Below are positions 24,001 to 36,479 of a stretch of 64,000 nt of DNA, piece after piece (within the stretch, counting starts at the first letter, position 1; each line of letters begins with the position of its first letter). The notes beneath the pieces are model-generated. The model worked only from the letters and a program-made list of their open reading frames with translations, was not told the origin of the DNA and did not search any database. The stretch lies in contig JAPTOF010000016.1 in NCBI GenBank assembly GCA_028554755.1, forward strand, positions 12,849,501-12,913,500, given 5' to 3'. This DNA comes from Cordia subcordata (taxonomy: Eukaryota; Streptophyta; Magnoliopsida; Boraginales; Cordiaceae). The position numbers and the translations under genes were made by a program.

Positions 24001-25850
24001 TAGGATTGTTGATTTTTTATGTTTGCTCTTTCTAAAGATCATGCTCTTGTCCTTTTGAAAAAATGAATTTGTATTCTAACCTTTCGCATACCCTACCCAA
24101 TCCAAATCCTCCTTATGTGATCTCCTTTTTTACTATTTCATTTATTCTTTTTGTTGTCCAATGAAACATGGTTGGTTGGGAATGATCATTGGACCATTCT
24201 ATTGTTTAGGAATAGGACCTCGAGTTGCAAGAAAATTCTTTAATTGCCTTCACCATCTTTGTTGTCCTTCTAATTTACTACTGACTCATTCAGAGAATTA
24301 ATTATGAACTTTGACCACTTTAAGTCCTTAATTTTTTCAACCTGTTGCAATGATTTTATTATGTTTTTGTTGACATGTCCTCTTGTGTTTCTTTTGATCA
24401 TTGCTGAAATTGCATATATCACAAAATTTCTTTTGAACTTCTCACCATTCCTTTGGTGTTTGATCTTTTTGCCCATTAACGGTGCTATTATATTGTGTGT
24501 GGGATTTGGATCACCAAAGAACCACTCTTCTTTCTATGTTTAGTTGTAATTATCATCAAGTTCTTGAAATTCAAGATGTCCAATTGGCAAGTCAATAGTA
24601 AGGTGCATATCCTTCTCATCAATTTGAACTTGTTTGCCACAAGCAATTTTTAATGTTGCATCAAATGGGTCATAATTTTCAATCAACCAATATCTCAGTT
24701 TTGAGTTTACTTTGTTGACTCGAAGGAAAAGTAGACTTCCAAATCCTATTTCAGTGACCACTTGCTTTTTGCGTCAGTGAGTGCTTTCACAAATTGTGTG
24801 AACTTAGCGAGAGTAGTTCTTGACCTAAGCAGTGGTAGATTACCCTTTTTCTCATATCTGTTAAGAAAACATAGAATACAAAGTTGTTTTTAGCATGCAA
24901 AGTATACAAACTATTAAACAAGCAAAGTGCAGCAGAGTATTGTTTCTTATGAACATAGCTATTCAATATTGTGAACATAGCTATTAAATATTTTGAATGA
25001 TATGTGGATAGCAAATGTACCAATATTGTACAAGTAATTTGAAAAGCAAGACCCAAATGATATCAAGAGTTTGTTTTACCATTACCCATTTGTTGATTTT
25101 GCTTCCTCCTAAATATGGTAAGAAATTTCTCAACGTTTTGAATGAAAATTACAAATTGTGAACATGGGTGTTAAGTATTCTGAACTTTTGTCGTCTGAGT
25201 ATGTGATATGCTTAAATTTGAAGAGCAATACGCAGATATTTTGTTAGTAATATTTTATAACATTACTAAAGAAACTTGATTTTTTGGCAAATTTTTAAGC
25301 AAAATAAGAAAGAAGCAAAAGATTTGGTTTTGTGAACTTACTTTGTGGTTGATTTTTTCTTTGTTTTTTTGTTTTGGCTTTACTTTATTTTCTTCCTATT
25401 CTACTTTTTTTGTGCTTGTTTTCTAATCTTCAATTGCTTAATTCTACTACTTTTCTATGTTCTTTGTAGTTTGTTGTGATTTCTGGCTTTCTAATGGAAT
25501 AGTTGTATGTTTTTTTTATAGAATAATATGGTTTGTTTTAGTTTATGGGTTTTACAGTTTGACTATAAAAAGTGGATTGGCATGATAAAAGTGTGCATGC
25601 CAGAATACACCTTGGTGAGAGAGTAAGGCAATTGTACTATTTTTAGTATTTTGTTTTTATTTTTGAAAATTTTATACTGGTATGTAAAATTTTTCCATGT
25701 TGATACACAAGATTTATCTGATAAAACAAAAAATTTATCGTGAAAAAATTTTTGTTTTTATTGTTTTTAGAGTAATAATACTCTAATTTTAATTTTTTAA
25801 ATTCAAAATGTTGCATGTTCATAATGTTAACAATCAAAGTTCACAGATTT
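20650..25850. repeat. Dispersed TGTGAAC/GTTCACA words around the Ulp1-like locus
   Basis: The word GTTCACA or its reverse TGTGAAC, often extended to TGTGAACAT, recurs near 20891, 21129, 21983, 22005, 22027, 23178, 23494, 24798, 24972, 25156, 25335 and 25836, with near matches (TATGAACAT, ATTCACA) between. Left of about 21200 the GTTCACA orientation prevails; from 21980 to 25350 TGTGAAC prevails. Two stretches (about 23440-23560 and 23800-23920) are also imperfect direct repeats sharing GTGAACATATCAG and TGATGGTGATTA. The bias suggests terminal or subterminal repeats of a transposon, but no terminal inverted repeats were found. Confidence 0.4.
22140..24860 (-). pseudogene. Decayed Ulp1-like (C48 peptidase) gene of the kind carried by Mutator-like elements
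   Basis: Minus-strand pieces, in order: LLRSRTTLAKFTQFVKAL (about 24855-24780); after a one-base frame change VTEIGFGSLL, SKLRYWLIENYDPFD and DLPIGHLEF (24761-24540); a segment with IKSLQQVEKIKDLKWSKFI (24476-24270); a charged linker (23201-22794); and TRSDFYSLKLGQYVNQTVL with SPRRFFTTFDAL (22546-22334), which has the spacing of the start of a Ulp1 catalytic domain. A further exon-like piece with MNWPRSRLAALFKRKMEEH and CPRIDALQVEL (about 22270-22152) ends at a GT donor. The N-terminal part resembles the plant transposon-associated domain that precedes Ulp1-like domains in Mutator-like elements (Kaonashi type). No histidine-aspartate-cysteine triad can be completed, and stops and frame changes make it non-functional as read. 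Confidence 0.55.
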
Positions 25851-26076
25851 GTAACATATGATTATACAATTATATTATTTGTTCATTGACTTGCGAAAAA
25901 ATTTAGTAGCAAAAGTTTTATTTTATGTATTTATTTTTTATTTTGTTAATTAGATGTGTTGTTTACTTTATATCAACATATATAGTTTTTTGGGAAATAA
26001 ATAATCAAATATGTCTATAGTTGTATGTTGAACATAGCATTATCAAAATCTTGAATTACACAAAGCTGTAGAGCAG

Positions 26077-26114
<38 letters not shown>

Positions 26115-26200
26115 ATAATGCTTTCATTTTGGGAAAGACAAAACATTTTGTTCTTGAAGTACACAAATTGAATAATACCTATTTGGAATAGTTTGAATTG
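25850..26200. other. AT-rich DNA with TA microsatellite
   Basis: No coding region. A TA microsatellite lies at about 26079-26107. Confidence 0.5.
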
Positions 26201-26202
26201 AG

Positions 26203-26493
26203 AAAAAAAAATTCCATGCATTACTTTCAAATGTTTGATATTCAGTCTAAAATTGAAAATTTTGCATATTGTACAATGTTTGATGCCTTCATCACAGGGC
26301 CTTGTTGAAGTTAGTTTTTCTAACAACTACTTCACTATAAAGTGACGCATAATATTGACATGTTGCAGAGAGAAATGGAGGAAGAGGTTTGGTAAACAAA
26401 CTAAGTGAAGGAGGTGAAAATTGTACAATATGCAAAATTTTCAATTTTAGACTAAATATCAAACATTTGAAAGTAATGCACGAATTTTTTTTT
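26203..26493. repeat. Imperfect inverted repeat, arms about 70 bp
   Basis: The left arm (about 26203-26277) contains GCATTACTTTCAAATGTTTG and AAATTTTGCATATTGTACAA in variant form. The right arm (about 26420-26493) is its reverse complement with few mismatches. The two arms are separated by about 140 bp, so the transcript could fold into a long hairpin. It may be a small foldback element. No flanking target duplication was identified. Confidence 0.7.
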
Positions 26494-26617
26494 TTTGTAT
26501 GTAGGTGTATGTAGATAGTGAGGTACACATGACCGCGTGTATGTAGAGTTATTTTGGGTGCACCTTATAAGGACTGACTGACGTACGTCTAGCTTTTTTG
26601 TTTTTTTAGTTAGGTCA

Positions 26618-27336
26618 AGAGTGTACTAGCTAGTATTTCAGTAATGAAATTTTGTTATATAGAATGTTCACAAGACTTACGTTACTATTTAGTTATAAGT
26701 TGGCCCTAACACGTACCTCATTCAACAAATATATTTTCATGTTATTTGACCAGATGGGGAGTATTTCTGATGTGTGTGAACACAATTTGTAATGTTTGGC
26801 TCATTGAGATTGGGTTATTTAATATTTTTTTTATAATTTAAAATTTTGAAATCTTGAAGTTTTTTGCTTCTTCAAAAAATTGAAATTGAAGGTTTTATTT
26901 TTAGAGTATTATTTTTTTTAAAAATCTGATTAAAATATTTATTAAAAATAATTAATTTTCTTTTAAAAAAGTATCTTTTTATTAAAAAACTACACCAAAT
27001 AGGTAGAGAAAATCAGCTTTATTTCCTCCTTAAGTGCTCTTGGAAACTTTTGTGAGTTGGTTTGGAAGTTGGATTTCCTACTAGTACCATAATTTATTAT
27101 TAATGAAATTTCTCTTATAACATTATATATTATCAAGAATTCTAGTATAACAATATTTGGAAATATTATTGCTTGGATCACCTCGTTTTAACAACAAGCA
27201 CAATTTTTTTTGAAAAAGTGATTATCAAAATTTCAGGGTCATTTGCAAAATCTTAATAAATACTTGTATGAGTCTTGTGAACATTCTATATAACAATTTT
27301 ATATTACCCAAATGCAAGTACACTCTTGGCCCAAAA
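26618..27336. mobile_element. Candidate inverted-repeat element, about 720 bp
   Basis: The left end GGTCAAGAGTGTACT (about 26620) and the following TTGTTATATAGAATGTTCAC (to about 26675) are matched in reverse complement at 27266-27335, where GTCTTGTGAACATTC leads out to GTACACTCTTGGCC. Arms are about 65-70 bp with one internal gap, and the interior is AT-rich and non-coding. The outer flanks do not show a clean target duplication. It contains the TGTGAAC word in both arms, which links it to the surrounding motif field. Confidence 0.55.
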
Positions 27337-27412
27337 AAAAAAAATACTAGTTAAGCGTCATACTAGATAGGGGTTTGTGGGTGTGTGGGTGTGGGGGAGG
27401 GGGGCAATATTG

Positions 27413-30400
27413 GTGTATGACTCATGTAATTATTTATTATAAAGCCCAAAGCTATATGTGTAATATTTTATAGTTTAAGTAAAGTATAAATACACAACTC
27501 ATACCCTAGTTAAGGATGCCTTTGCTCAATATTTCTTATGGTATCACGACCTTGATCCTACCTAAAATTACTTACCTTTTCCACTGCTCCATGGACACCA
27601 TAACCTCTTCACCGTCCATTGCTCTTCTCTCTCTTGTCCCACTATTGAAAGGTTCTTCTCTCACTCTTACCTCCACTGTTACCATGACGACACAATCTCC
27701 CTCCCATCTGTCGCTCTCTAATGTATCGCAAATCACCATGCGACCGCCCTCTCAAACTTGTCCCATCTCCACCCTGGTTGCATCACCGTCTCTCCTAGAC
27801 GTCTTTAGTTCGCCTACTATATTTCATATGCCCAACCTTAGCAGCTTAAACTTGACAACCTTGGAGACCATTTGTTTTGATGGCTCAACTTACAGGCTAT
27901 GGCGCTCATATATAGAACCTATTCTTTTCACATATGAACTCTTAGTCTCGTCACTAGCTATCTTCCTTGCCCGCCGATAAACCATCCTACTTACTCAACC
28001 TAGTTGTGCCTTGATAGCTTGGTGTGCACTTGTTGAATGCAACTTTCACCAGTGACATTGTCCAAGATATCTATCATCTCACCACAAGTCGGGGTATCTG
28101 GATTGTACTTGAAGAATGGTACCTGGACAACTCCAAAGCCAGTTCTCATGCACTTAGGCAACTTTATGTTGTTTGTTAAAGCAATAGATCAATGGAATCG
28201 TGTTCGCATGAGTTAAAGTCTATTGTTGATGCTTTGTTCGACGTTCAAAAACTAGTGTCTGAAGATAATCTCATCACAATAGCTTTGCATGGTTTACTCT
28301 CTGAGTACTCTACCTTTGTCACTACTCTTATCAACTTCGGTGAAGTACCCACGTTAAATAATGTTTATTGCAAATTAATGACTCAAGAGGCTCATTTAAA
28401 ATTGGAAACGCAACCACACTACCAGCTTTTTATTCTGTTTATGCGTCGTAAGCTGTTTTGTCTGCTTCAGCAAATTCTTCCACTGGTAACTATGGTCATA
28501 GGTGTGGATGCTCTAATTGAAGGCGTGGTCAGGGCACTAGCACTCCTTAGCATGCTCGCCGTGTGATGAATGATGGTGGACAGTCCTCCGTGCCAGCACC
28601 AACTTCTTGGTCGAGCAATTCAGTCTAGGCTCAATTGGGTAATGAATTCAATCAAGCCTTCTATGCTGTCACCCTATCTCTATGATGGATTGTTAGGATC
28701 GATCCCTACTGCACTCTCCGTTATGCGTCAACTTTGTAGCAACCCTGTCATGTGGTTGTCAATTGTCCACAACGCTTCAACCATGCTTTTGTTGCCTCCG
28801 ATCTTGCCAAGTCCTTTGCTACCATGGCTGTTAGTGAGGCCCATGATGCTAACAAGTATCTAGACTCTACTACCTTAGTGTACATGACTCCTCATGCAGG
28901 TATACTATCTTCCATAACCCAATAAACTGGCTCATCTAAGATCTTAGTTGGTAATGCTACACAGCTCCTTATTCAAAATGTTGGCACATCGCATTTACAC
29001 ACTTTGTCTAAGTCACTCATTCGCAGCAATGTTTTACATGTCCCTCAGCTCTCTTATAACTTACTAGCCGTTGGAAAATTATGTCAAGATAACAATTGTA
29101 TTGCAATTTTTTATTCTAGTTCCTTTTTCCTTAAGGACAAGACCACGTGACATCCTCTTTTTCATTCTACTAGTTACAATGATCTCTACCTCTTCCCTGA
29201 AGGCAGTGTTTCCCTAGCCATATATGCTTTCATTGTTCGGCAAATAAATGATTACATATGGCATGAGCGCTTTTGTCATTTGAACCCAAGTTTATTTAGT
29301 TTTTTACGTTCCAAAAACTATATTCAGTATTCTAATTCCAAGTCTTTTGTCTATTCTAATTGTAATTTGGGCAAGAACAATAGATTGCCTTTCAATTTTA
29401 GTCGAACATCGTGCTTCTAGCCCTTTTGAATTAATTCATTCAGATGTTTGGACATCAGTTGTACTTTTACATTTGGATTTCAAATATTACATGTTATTTG
29501 TTGATAATTTTTCCCAGTATACTTGGATTTTTCCAATGAAGCGCAAATCTGAAGTTATTATGCACTTTCAGTATTTCAAAACTCAAGTCCAAAATTTCTT
29601 TAGCCTTAAAATTAAACAATTTCAAAGTGATAGTGGTGGCAAATCTGACAACTTAGCATTTGAGCAATTTCTCATTTCTTTGCACATGGCATAGTTTTTA
29701 GAAAATCATCTCCTGATACACCCTAACAAAATAAGGTAGCTGAACGAACACAACGCGATATAGCATATATTCTTTGCACGTTTCTTATCCACATGCCTCA
29801 TGCATTTTGGCTAGATGCTGCCTTTACTGCCATATATGTCATAAATTGCCTTCCTTCTCCCTCACTCGCTAACAAATCTCCCTTTGAACTACTCTACCAT
29901 CACTCACCCGATTACATGTTTCTTAGGACCTTTGCAAGTGACACCTGTTTTCCCAATCTATCTACTAGAGTTGCACATAAGCTTGAACCACGCTCCATTA
30001 TGTGTCTTTCTAGGCTATGCACAATAAAGGCTATAGGTGTCTTGATCTTAAGATAGGTCAGGTTTATGTTAGTCGCCAAGTTTACTTTGATGAGAGGTCT
30101 TTTCTTTATCACAGGCTGCACTCTTCTCATTCTATGGTGTTGTCTTCCCTTATTGCATGTAGACCAATCACCAATTGCATAGATTCCCCTCCTACCTTGC
30201 CATTGTCGTGCGTCATTCCCCCTGTGGCATCTCTTTCCAATACTTCGTCCCTTACTAATTTCTCTAATACATTGTCTCATGGGTCCCTTAATAGGTCATC
30301 TCGTTCTAGTCCTATCGTCCCCTATTTCCTCGCATCATTGCGTGATACAAAGTCTCCATCTCGCACGTCTCCTTCTCCTACTGCCAGTCACGCTAGTGAT

Positions 30401-31797
30401 TCGATTCCGCCACAAAATCGACATGCCATGCAAACTCAAGTGAAGTTGGGCATTCATAAACCCAAACACATATTCTCCTTGGTCACTTTAGAGGATACTA
30501 CAGAACCTATATCTTTCATTGTTGCCTCTTGTAGTCCCCATCCATAATACGATGGCTGAAGAATTTAATGCTTTTTTGCAAAATCAAATATGGGAGCTTA
30601 TGCTACCGTCCCTTGATCAGAATCTAGCGGGCTATAAATGGATTTATAGAATTAAGTACAATACTGATGGTTCTACTGCACGTTACAAGGCGTGCCTCAT
30701 AGCACAAAGGTTTCATCAACAAGCAATTGTTGACTATATTGAAACTTTTAGCCTTATTATAAAACCTACCACTATTCGTACTGTGCTTGCTATTGCTTTA
30801 TCCAGGTCTTGGATCATTCGTCAATCAGATGTCAAGAATGCCTTCATTCATGTTGTTCTTTCTAAAGAGATATACATGCGACAACCTTAAGGATTCATTG
30901 ATCCCTAGCGTCCTACCTCTGTTTGTAAGCTTAAGAAGGTACTATATGGTCTTAAACAGGTTCCTTAGGCTTGGTTCCTATAGATTTAGCTCCTTCCTTC
31001 TCTCTTAAGGTTTTGTTTGCAGTCAGGCTGAAACATCCATGTTTATTTATGATACTCATACTTATATACTTGTCTTGCTCCTTTATGTTAATGATATTGT
31101 TCTTACAGTTAGCTCTTCTTCACTAGTGTTTTGTTTCATTCAAAAGCTCTACTCCTCATTTGCCATGAAAGACTTAGGTGATTTGCATTATTTCTTAGGC
31201 ATTTATGTCAATCGTACCTCTTCTACACTCTCTTTATCTCAATCTAAATATGCTCAAGATCTCCTTCAAAAATTCTCTATGGCTGTAGCTAAACTTGCCA
31301 AAACCCCTCTCCTATCAAAATCCTACCTTCTCTTACTGATGGTGATTTCTTGGAGGACCCTATTAAGTTTCGTAGTATGGTTAGGGGTTACAATACTTGA
31401 CTTTGACTTGTCCTAATTTGGCTTTTACTATTAATCTTATCAATCAATATATGCATGCACCGCACATTTCTCATTTGCAGGTTGCCAAGAGAATTTTTCA
31501 CTACCTCAAGGGCACTCTTGAGCAAGGCTTAACACTCATGACACTCCCAAGTTGAGTTTGGTAGCCTATGTTGATGCTGATTAAGCCGAGTGTCCTGATC
31601 ATCACTGGTCCACAACAAGTTATGCTATTTTTCTGGCCCCAAAAATCTCATCTTTGGTAGTCTAAGAAATAGCCAATACGGTCTAACACTGAAGCTGAAT
31701 ATAGGGCCTTAACATATGCTCTTGCAAAGACATATTGGCTTCGACAATTACTTTGAGACTTAGCTGTCTTCCTTCCTGCTCTTGTTATACTTTATTG
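27413..31797 (+). mobile_element. Decayed Ty1/Copia retrotransposon, 3' truncated
   Basis: A TATA box TATAAATA (27485-27492) and a primer-binding-site-like TGGTATCACGACC (27539-27551, like the initiator-tRNA site TGGTATCAGAGC) mark a short 5' LTR ending about 27528. Gag, protease, integrase, RT and RNase H remnants follow in the Copia order. The 3' LTR is missing: RNase H coding sequence stops near 31797, where sequence typical of a Ty3-type LTR begins. The left limit of the LTR is an estimate (TG near 27413). Confidence 0.7.
27591..31797 (+). pseudogene. Copia gag-pol polyprotein remnant
   Basis: From the ATG at 27591, gag has the usual LTTLETICFDGSTYRLWRSY segment (about 27848-27910), continues at 28192-28440 (LSEYSTFVTTLI), and has a frame-broken zinc knuckle near 28735-28765. 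The gag-pre-integrase segment WHERFCHLNPSLF lies near 29260 and integrase (ELIHSDVW, YTWIFPMKRKSEV, SDSGG) at 29420-29650. RT starts about 30550 (WIYRIKYNTDGSTARYKA, SDVKNAFIH). Its active site reads YVNDI at about 31085, where an aspartate of YVDD is replaced. RNase H has SNTEAEYRAL near 31685. Numerous frameshifts and stops separate these blocks, so it is dead. Confidence 0.85.
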
Positions 31798-32960
31798 TTG
31801 ATCCTGCAAAGAATCAGATGAAGTGTTGACGATCTTCTTCTCCAATGATGCAGGACCTTTAAGGCAAGGCTTCACACCAGTAGGGGTCCGACGCTAGCCC
31901 CTCTAACAATCAAGTTAGTATATATTAACTAATTTTATGTATTCAAGAATGAAATAGAAGAGAAAGAGAAAAGAGAGAGCTTGTATATCTTTTTTTAGCC
32001 TTTCTTTTGTGAATGAAATGACTTACCCTTCTTGGTTGTGTGCTTAGGGTTATTTGTAGGGTGTCCCCTTAAGTATGCGGCCTTCTTGATAATTATTGGG
32101 CTATAAATCCATTATCGATTTTGGGTTGAGAAAGGGCATAGCTGAATTCCTATCAATAGCCCTTTTAGTTACAGCTATACATGGAGCATAGCCAGGTCAA
32201 GCATGACTAAACTTATATTACTAATTGCTTCATATCTTATGTGATTATCTTCTTTGCTTTTCACTCCTAATGGTAAGCGTTTGATCCATATTTCTTGTAA
32301 AATTACCTGTCAAGGATTTTGCCAAAGTTTGCCTTGTTTCACAATTTTGAGCCTTTATTTCTTGCAGTTTGTTTATAGACTAAGATCGTGTCGAGAATAG
32401 GGTTGGATTTGAAGCTCTGATATGATCTGACCAGAAATTCTTGATTTTATCTGAGCCAAGAATTCCATCGATTATGATGTGTTCATATTGATACAAGTAT
32501 TTTTTTTCTTTTTTATCAGCTATGGACTCGAGGCTTGAATTTTTAGTAATTCGTGTAGCTAAGAGATACTTTCTTTGAGTAATATACTTTTCTTCATGCA
32601 TGATGGTCTCGTTGAGGCTAGTTTAGACTTACCATAGCAATAGCCTTTTTAGTTTTAGTCAAACCACGAAATAGATTGAGTGGAACTAACTATAGAGTTG
32701 TCAAACCAAGGGTGTTGTGGTTGTAAATCTTCAATATGTATGGAAAATTGTCAGCTGGGATAAGCCCTTTGCCTGAATAAGTCACCTTATTTGGAACCAA
32801 AAGGTCTTATTACACGTGCCACTCTTATCCTATTTGTACTGTTGATTGTCGGGCTTAGTGATCCTGATTGGGTAGCCTTACAAGCGATAAGTTTTCTACA
32901 TAGCATTATAGTGTAGTAAAATCGTTAATCTACAATTTGTTAAGGCTAATAGCTTTTTAA
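31798..32960 (+). mobile_element. Ty3-type LTR-like sequence
   Basis: Starting TGTTGATCCTGCAAAG at 31797-31798, the sequence has the composition seen at the start of many Tat-type LTRs: a CCGACGCTAGC element and CAATCAAGTTAGTAT near 31889-31922, an AG-rich run (31955-31980), and GGGTGTCCCC near 32060. It abuts the broken Copia RNase H directly. No primer-binding site was found, and its right limit is not clear; it grades into tandem-repeat sequence. Assignment rests on resemblance only. Confidence 0.4.
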
Positions 32961-33854
32961 TGGTTTGTAGCTTCATCAAGTCTTGCAGCCTTTGAAGGGT
33001 TCTGGTTTGGACTCAAGAGTTCCTTGTCAGAATTCGCTCGAGTTTCGATTAGTGAGAGTCCCTCTTCAAGATCTGCTCACGTGCTCAGTGTTTGAAATAG
33101 ATAGTTCCTTGTCAGGATTAGATTATGAGTGAATTTGACCATTGGATTGGGCTTGAAATCTTTGATATGATCCAATTACTAGCTCTTGGTTTATTTGAAC
33201 TAGTACCCGTAGCATGATACACTTATATTTAAAACTCTTAGGCTTGATTCAAGCGAGATCCTTCTTTTGGCTAGCTAGGAATCTTGAATTCATCGTTGAC
33301 TATCTCAAGTTGTGTAGTTTAGATTATATGACCTAATCTGGTTAAAGCTTTCTTTAGGTAAAACATTCTCAGTAAAATATAAGTTGGTTTGGGTTTACCA
33401 CTCAATAAAATATAAGCTGGTCTAGGTTTACCAAGTCAGTAGCCTCTTTAGGTCTGGTTGAACCATGCAGTGGGTCGATTGGAACTAACTAGCAAATCCA
33501 TAACTTTGTGCCGATGATAGCTTGAAATTATGACTTTCACCAAGAGCCAAGATGACTCTTAGCTTGTTTTAACATTTTATCTATGTTTAGAGACCATGCC
33601 CCTTATTTCCTTTGCTCATAGTTGTGTTTTATTTGTTTATCATGTTCAAGCTACACGCTTGTAGCCTAGCCCTTTAGGTTGATTCATCATTTTTTGAGGT
33701 TGAGGCTAGTTGGAGATTGTTGAGTCATAACTCTTCTCTCTTTCTTATTTCTATTATTTCTTTTTGCCTGAATTCGCCAAGACTTTGGCTTGATAAAATT
33801 TATTTACTTTTGCTTGGTCTTGCCATAGAGTAGTAAGATTGTCGATCCGTAAGA

Positions 33855-34090
33855 TTGTCAAGGCTTGTAGCCTTTGAATGATTGAAACTGTAGCTCATCG
33901 AGGATTGTGGTCTTCAAATGATTTGAGTTGTAGCTTGTCAAGGCTTGTAGTCTTAGATAAGTTCAAGTCGCAGGTCTCTTCAAGGCTCGTGACCTTTGAC
34001 ATGTTTGAGCTTTTAGCTCTATGACGGGTCTTGGCCTTTTGATATGTTTGAGCTTTTAGCTCTTTAGAGGCTCTTGACCTTTTATATGCA
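33855..34090 (+). repeat. Degenerate 42-bp tandem array
   Basis: About five to six copies of a 42-bp unit follow one another. The unit contains AGGCTCGTGACCTTTGA and ATGTTTGAGCTTTTAGCTCT (for example 34001 and 34043). Looser copies extend left to about 32930 and right to 34450. Short minus-strand frames across the array are by-products of the repeat. Confidence 0.7.
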
Positions 34091-34153
34091 GCTTTAGCTA
34101 TCATAAGTTATATCGTTTTGACTTTTTTGAGAAAACCAGTCTTTGGGTATTAA

Positions 34154-34321
<168 letters not shown>

Positions 34322-34464
34322 TAGGGGGTTTCAATACAATACAAAACACCCATGTCATTTGTTGTCCAAGGCTCGTGGCTTTTATATCTAACTTCATTAA
34401 GACTGGTGACCTTTTGATATCTTTGAGCTTTTGGTTCTTTAAAGGCTCATCGCCTTTTGGCATA

Positions 34465-34815
34465 TAATCAGTGGTCAGAGGTTAAGGTGGCATGACCAGA
34501 TTTTTGTCAAGTCCACAGTCAGAGGCTAAAATGGCATAAACAGTTTGTTGTCGAGTCCCCGGTCGGAGGCTAAGATGGCATGATCGGTTTGGTTGTCAAA
34601 TTCTTGGTCAGAGGCTAAGGTGGCATAACCGGTTTGTTTGTCGAATTCCCAATCAAAGACTAAGATGGCATGATTGGTTTATTGTCAAATTCTCAGTCAG
34701 AAGCTAAGATGACGTGACCAAGTTTTTTTGTTGAACTCCCGATCAAAGGCTAAGGTGGCGTGACCGAGTTATTGTTGAACTCCCAGTTAGAGGCTAAGAT
34801 GGCGTGACCTTATAA
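34465..34815 (+). repeat. 44-bp tandem array, eight copies
   Basis: The word GTCAGAGGCTAAGATGGC, with variants, recurs at 34474, 34518, 34562, 34607, 34652, 34696, 34742 and 34786. Spacing is 44-46 bp. Between them lies a CATGACCGGTTTGTTGTCAA-like sequence. The array sits just before the truncated RT of the Tat-type element and is distinct in sequence from the 42-bp and 69-bp arrays. Confidence 0.85.
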
Positions 34816-34953
34816 TGATATTCATGTTGTGAATGCTGATAGCAATATTATGTAATGCTCCATTATCGGAATTCTATCATTCAGAACGTTAAAACTAAAA
34901 GCATAATGCAACTGTAAGTCCATGTTTTACTCCCCTATAATGTGCCTTTTCGG

Positions 34954-36479
34954 GGTACAACCAAATATTAATGCACCCCCAAGACCAGGAGAAGACCGCG
35001 TTTATAACAAGCAAAGGGATCTATTGCTATAAGAGGATGCTGTTCAGCTTAAAAAATGCCGATGTAACGTACCAAAGATTAGTCAACCGAATGTTTCGTG
35101 ACCAGCTTAAAAAGACCATGAAGGTCTACATTGATGATATGGTGGTAAAGTCATTGAAGGCGCAAGACCATGTCAGACATCTGAGACAAGCATTGGATGT
35201 ACTGCGAGAATATGGCATGAAACTCGACACTGCTAAATGCTCCTTCGGAGTTGAAACAGGATAATTTTTGGGCTTTTTAGTCACTGGTAAAGGGATAGAA
35301 GCCTACCCAGATCAAATTTATGCAATCCTAAACCTTTCAAGCCCAGAGAATACTAAAGGAGTCATGAAAATGACGGGACACATTACCGCTGTAACATGAT
35401 TTATTCCCAGATGCTCCGATGCATAGAAACCCTTCAACGAGTTATTAAAGAAAGACGCCCAATTCAAATGGATGGGGGAGTGCGAGGCAACCTTTCAAAG
35501 GTTAAAAATCAATTAACTAGCCCACCCTTAATATCTAAGCCTATACTAGAAGAAAAGTTGCTTGTCTACCTCGCTATCTTAGATGTAGCGAACAACGCCG
35601 TGCTATTAGAGAAAGGCAAAATACAGCTACCCATCGATTACTACAAAAAAAGTTTAGCTAGCTTTTGCCCTCATTACAGCCTCCTAGAAGATGCGTCCAT
35701 ACTTCCAGGCACACCCTATCGTTGTGGTAACAAAATATACGCTGAAGAATATAATCCAAAAAATAGAAGCTTCTGGATAGCTAATAAAATGGGCTGTAAA
35801 ACTAAGCAAGTTTGATATTTCCTACCAACCACGAAACACTGTCAAGTTGCAAGCATTCGCTGATTTCCTGGCAGACTTTATCATAATAGAAGGTCCAGCT
35901 GCGACCATCATGGTGGTCCAGGAACAGATCGCAACGAGCAAATGGAAACTATACACTGACGGGTTTGCGAATGCAAAAAGATGTGGCCTAGAAATTATAT
36001 TGATGAGGCCGTCAGAGATACAAATCTAGAAAGTAGTTAAGTGTGGCTTCAAGCTCACCAATAACGAAGCAAAATACAAAGCCCTACTACTAGGACTTAT
36101 ACTAGCCAAAGAAATAAGAGCACAAGTAATCCTAGTGTTCTGCGACTCTCAGTTGGTCGCAAACCATCTTTTAGGCAATTACCCGGCATGGGACGTGAAG
36201 ATGTTCGAATACCTCTCGGCCGTGATGAAATTACTAATGACATTCCATTCTTGGACCATCATGCGAATAAGCAGGGACCTCAACAGAGCGTAGACACATT
36301 GACTAACTTAAGATCTGTAGTCGAGGCATACAAGGAGCGTGATATTCCGTAGCGTGCTTACCACAATCAATGCTCTCAAGGCAACCAACACCAGAAATCA
36401 ATTCTACCGACGTCGATAATTTGTGGATGACCTCAATCCGTATGTTCCTGGACATAGAGCAGCTACCCAGGGATAAGGT
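34954..36479 (+). pseudogene. Tat-type RT and RNase H remnant
   Basis: RT starts at GYNQILMHPQDQEKT and carries the active-site motif VYIDDMVVKS (about 35126-35155) and VRHLRQALDVLREYGMKLD. The connection and first RNase H are damaged by frameshifts between about 35260 and 35820. FADFLADF at 35852 starts the linker, and the second RNase H has YTDG (35955), NNEAKYKALLLGL (about 36061-36100) and CDSQLV (about 36140), supplying the D-E-D residues. Stops at 36028 and 36292 among others break the frame. Coding similarity continues up to the last base before the hAT insertion. Confidence 0.85.
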
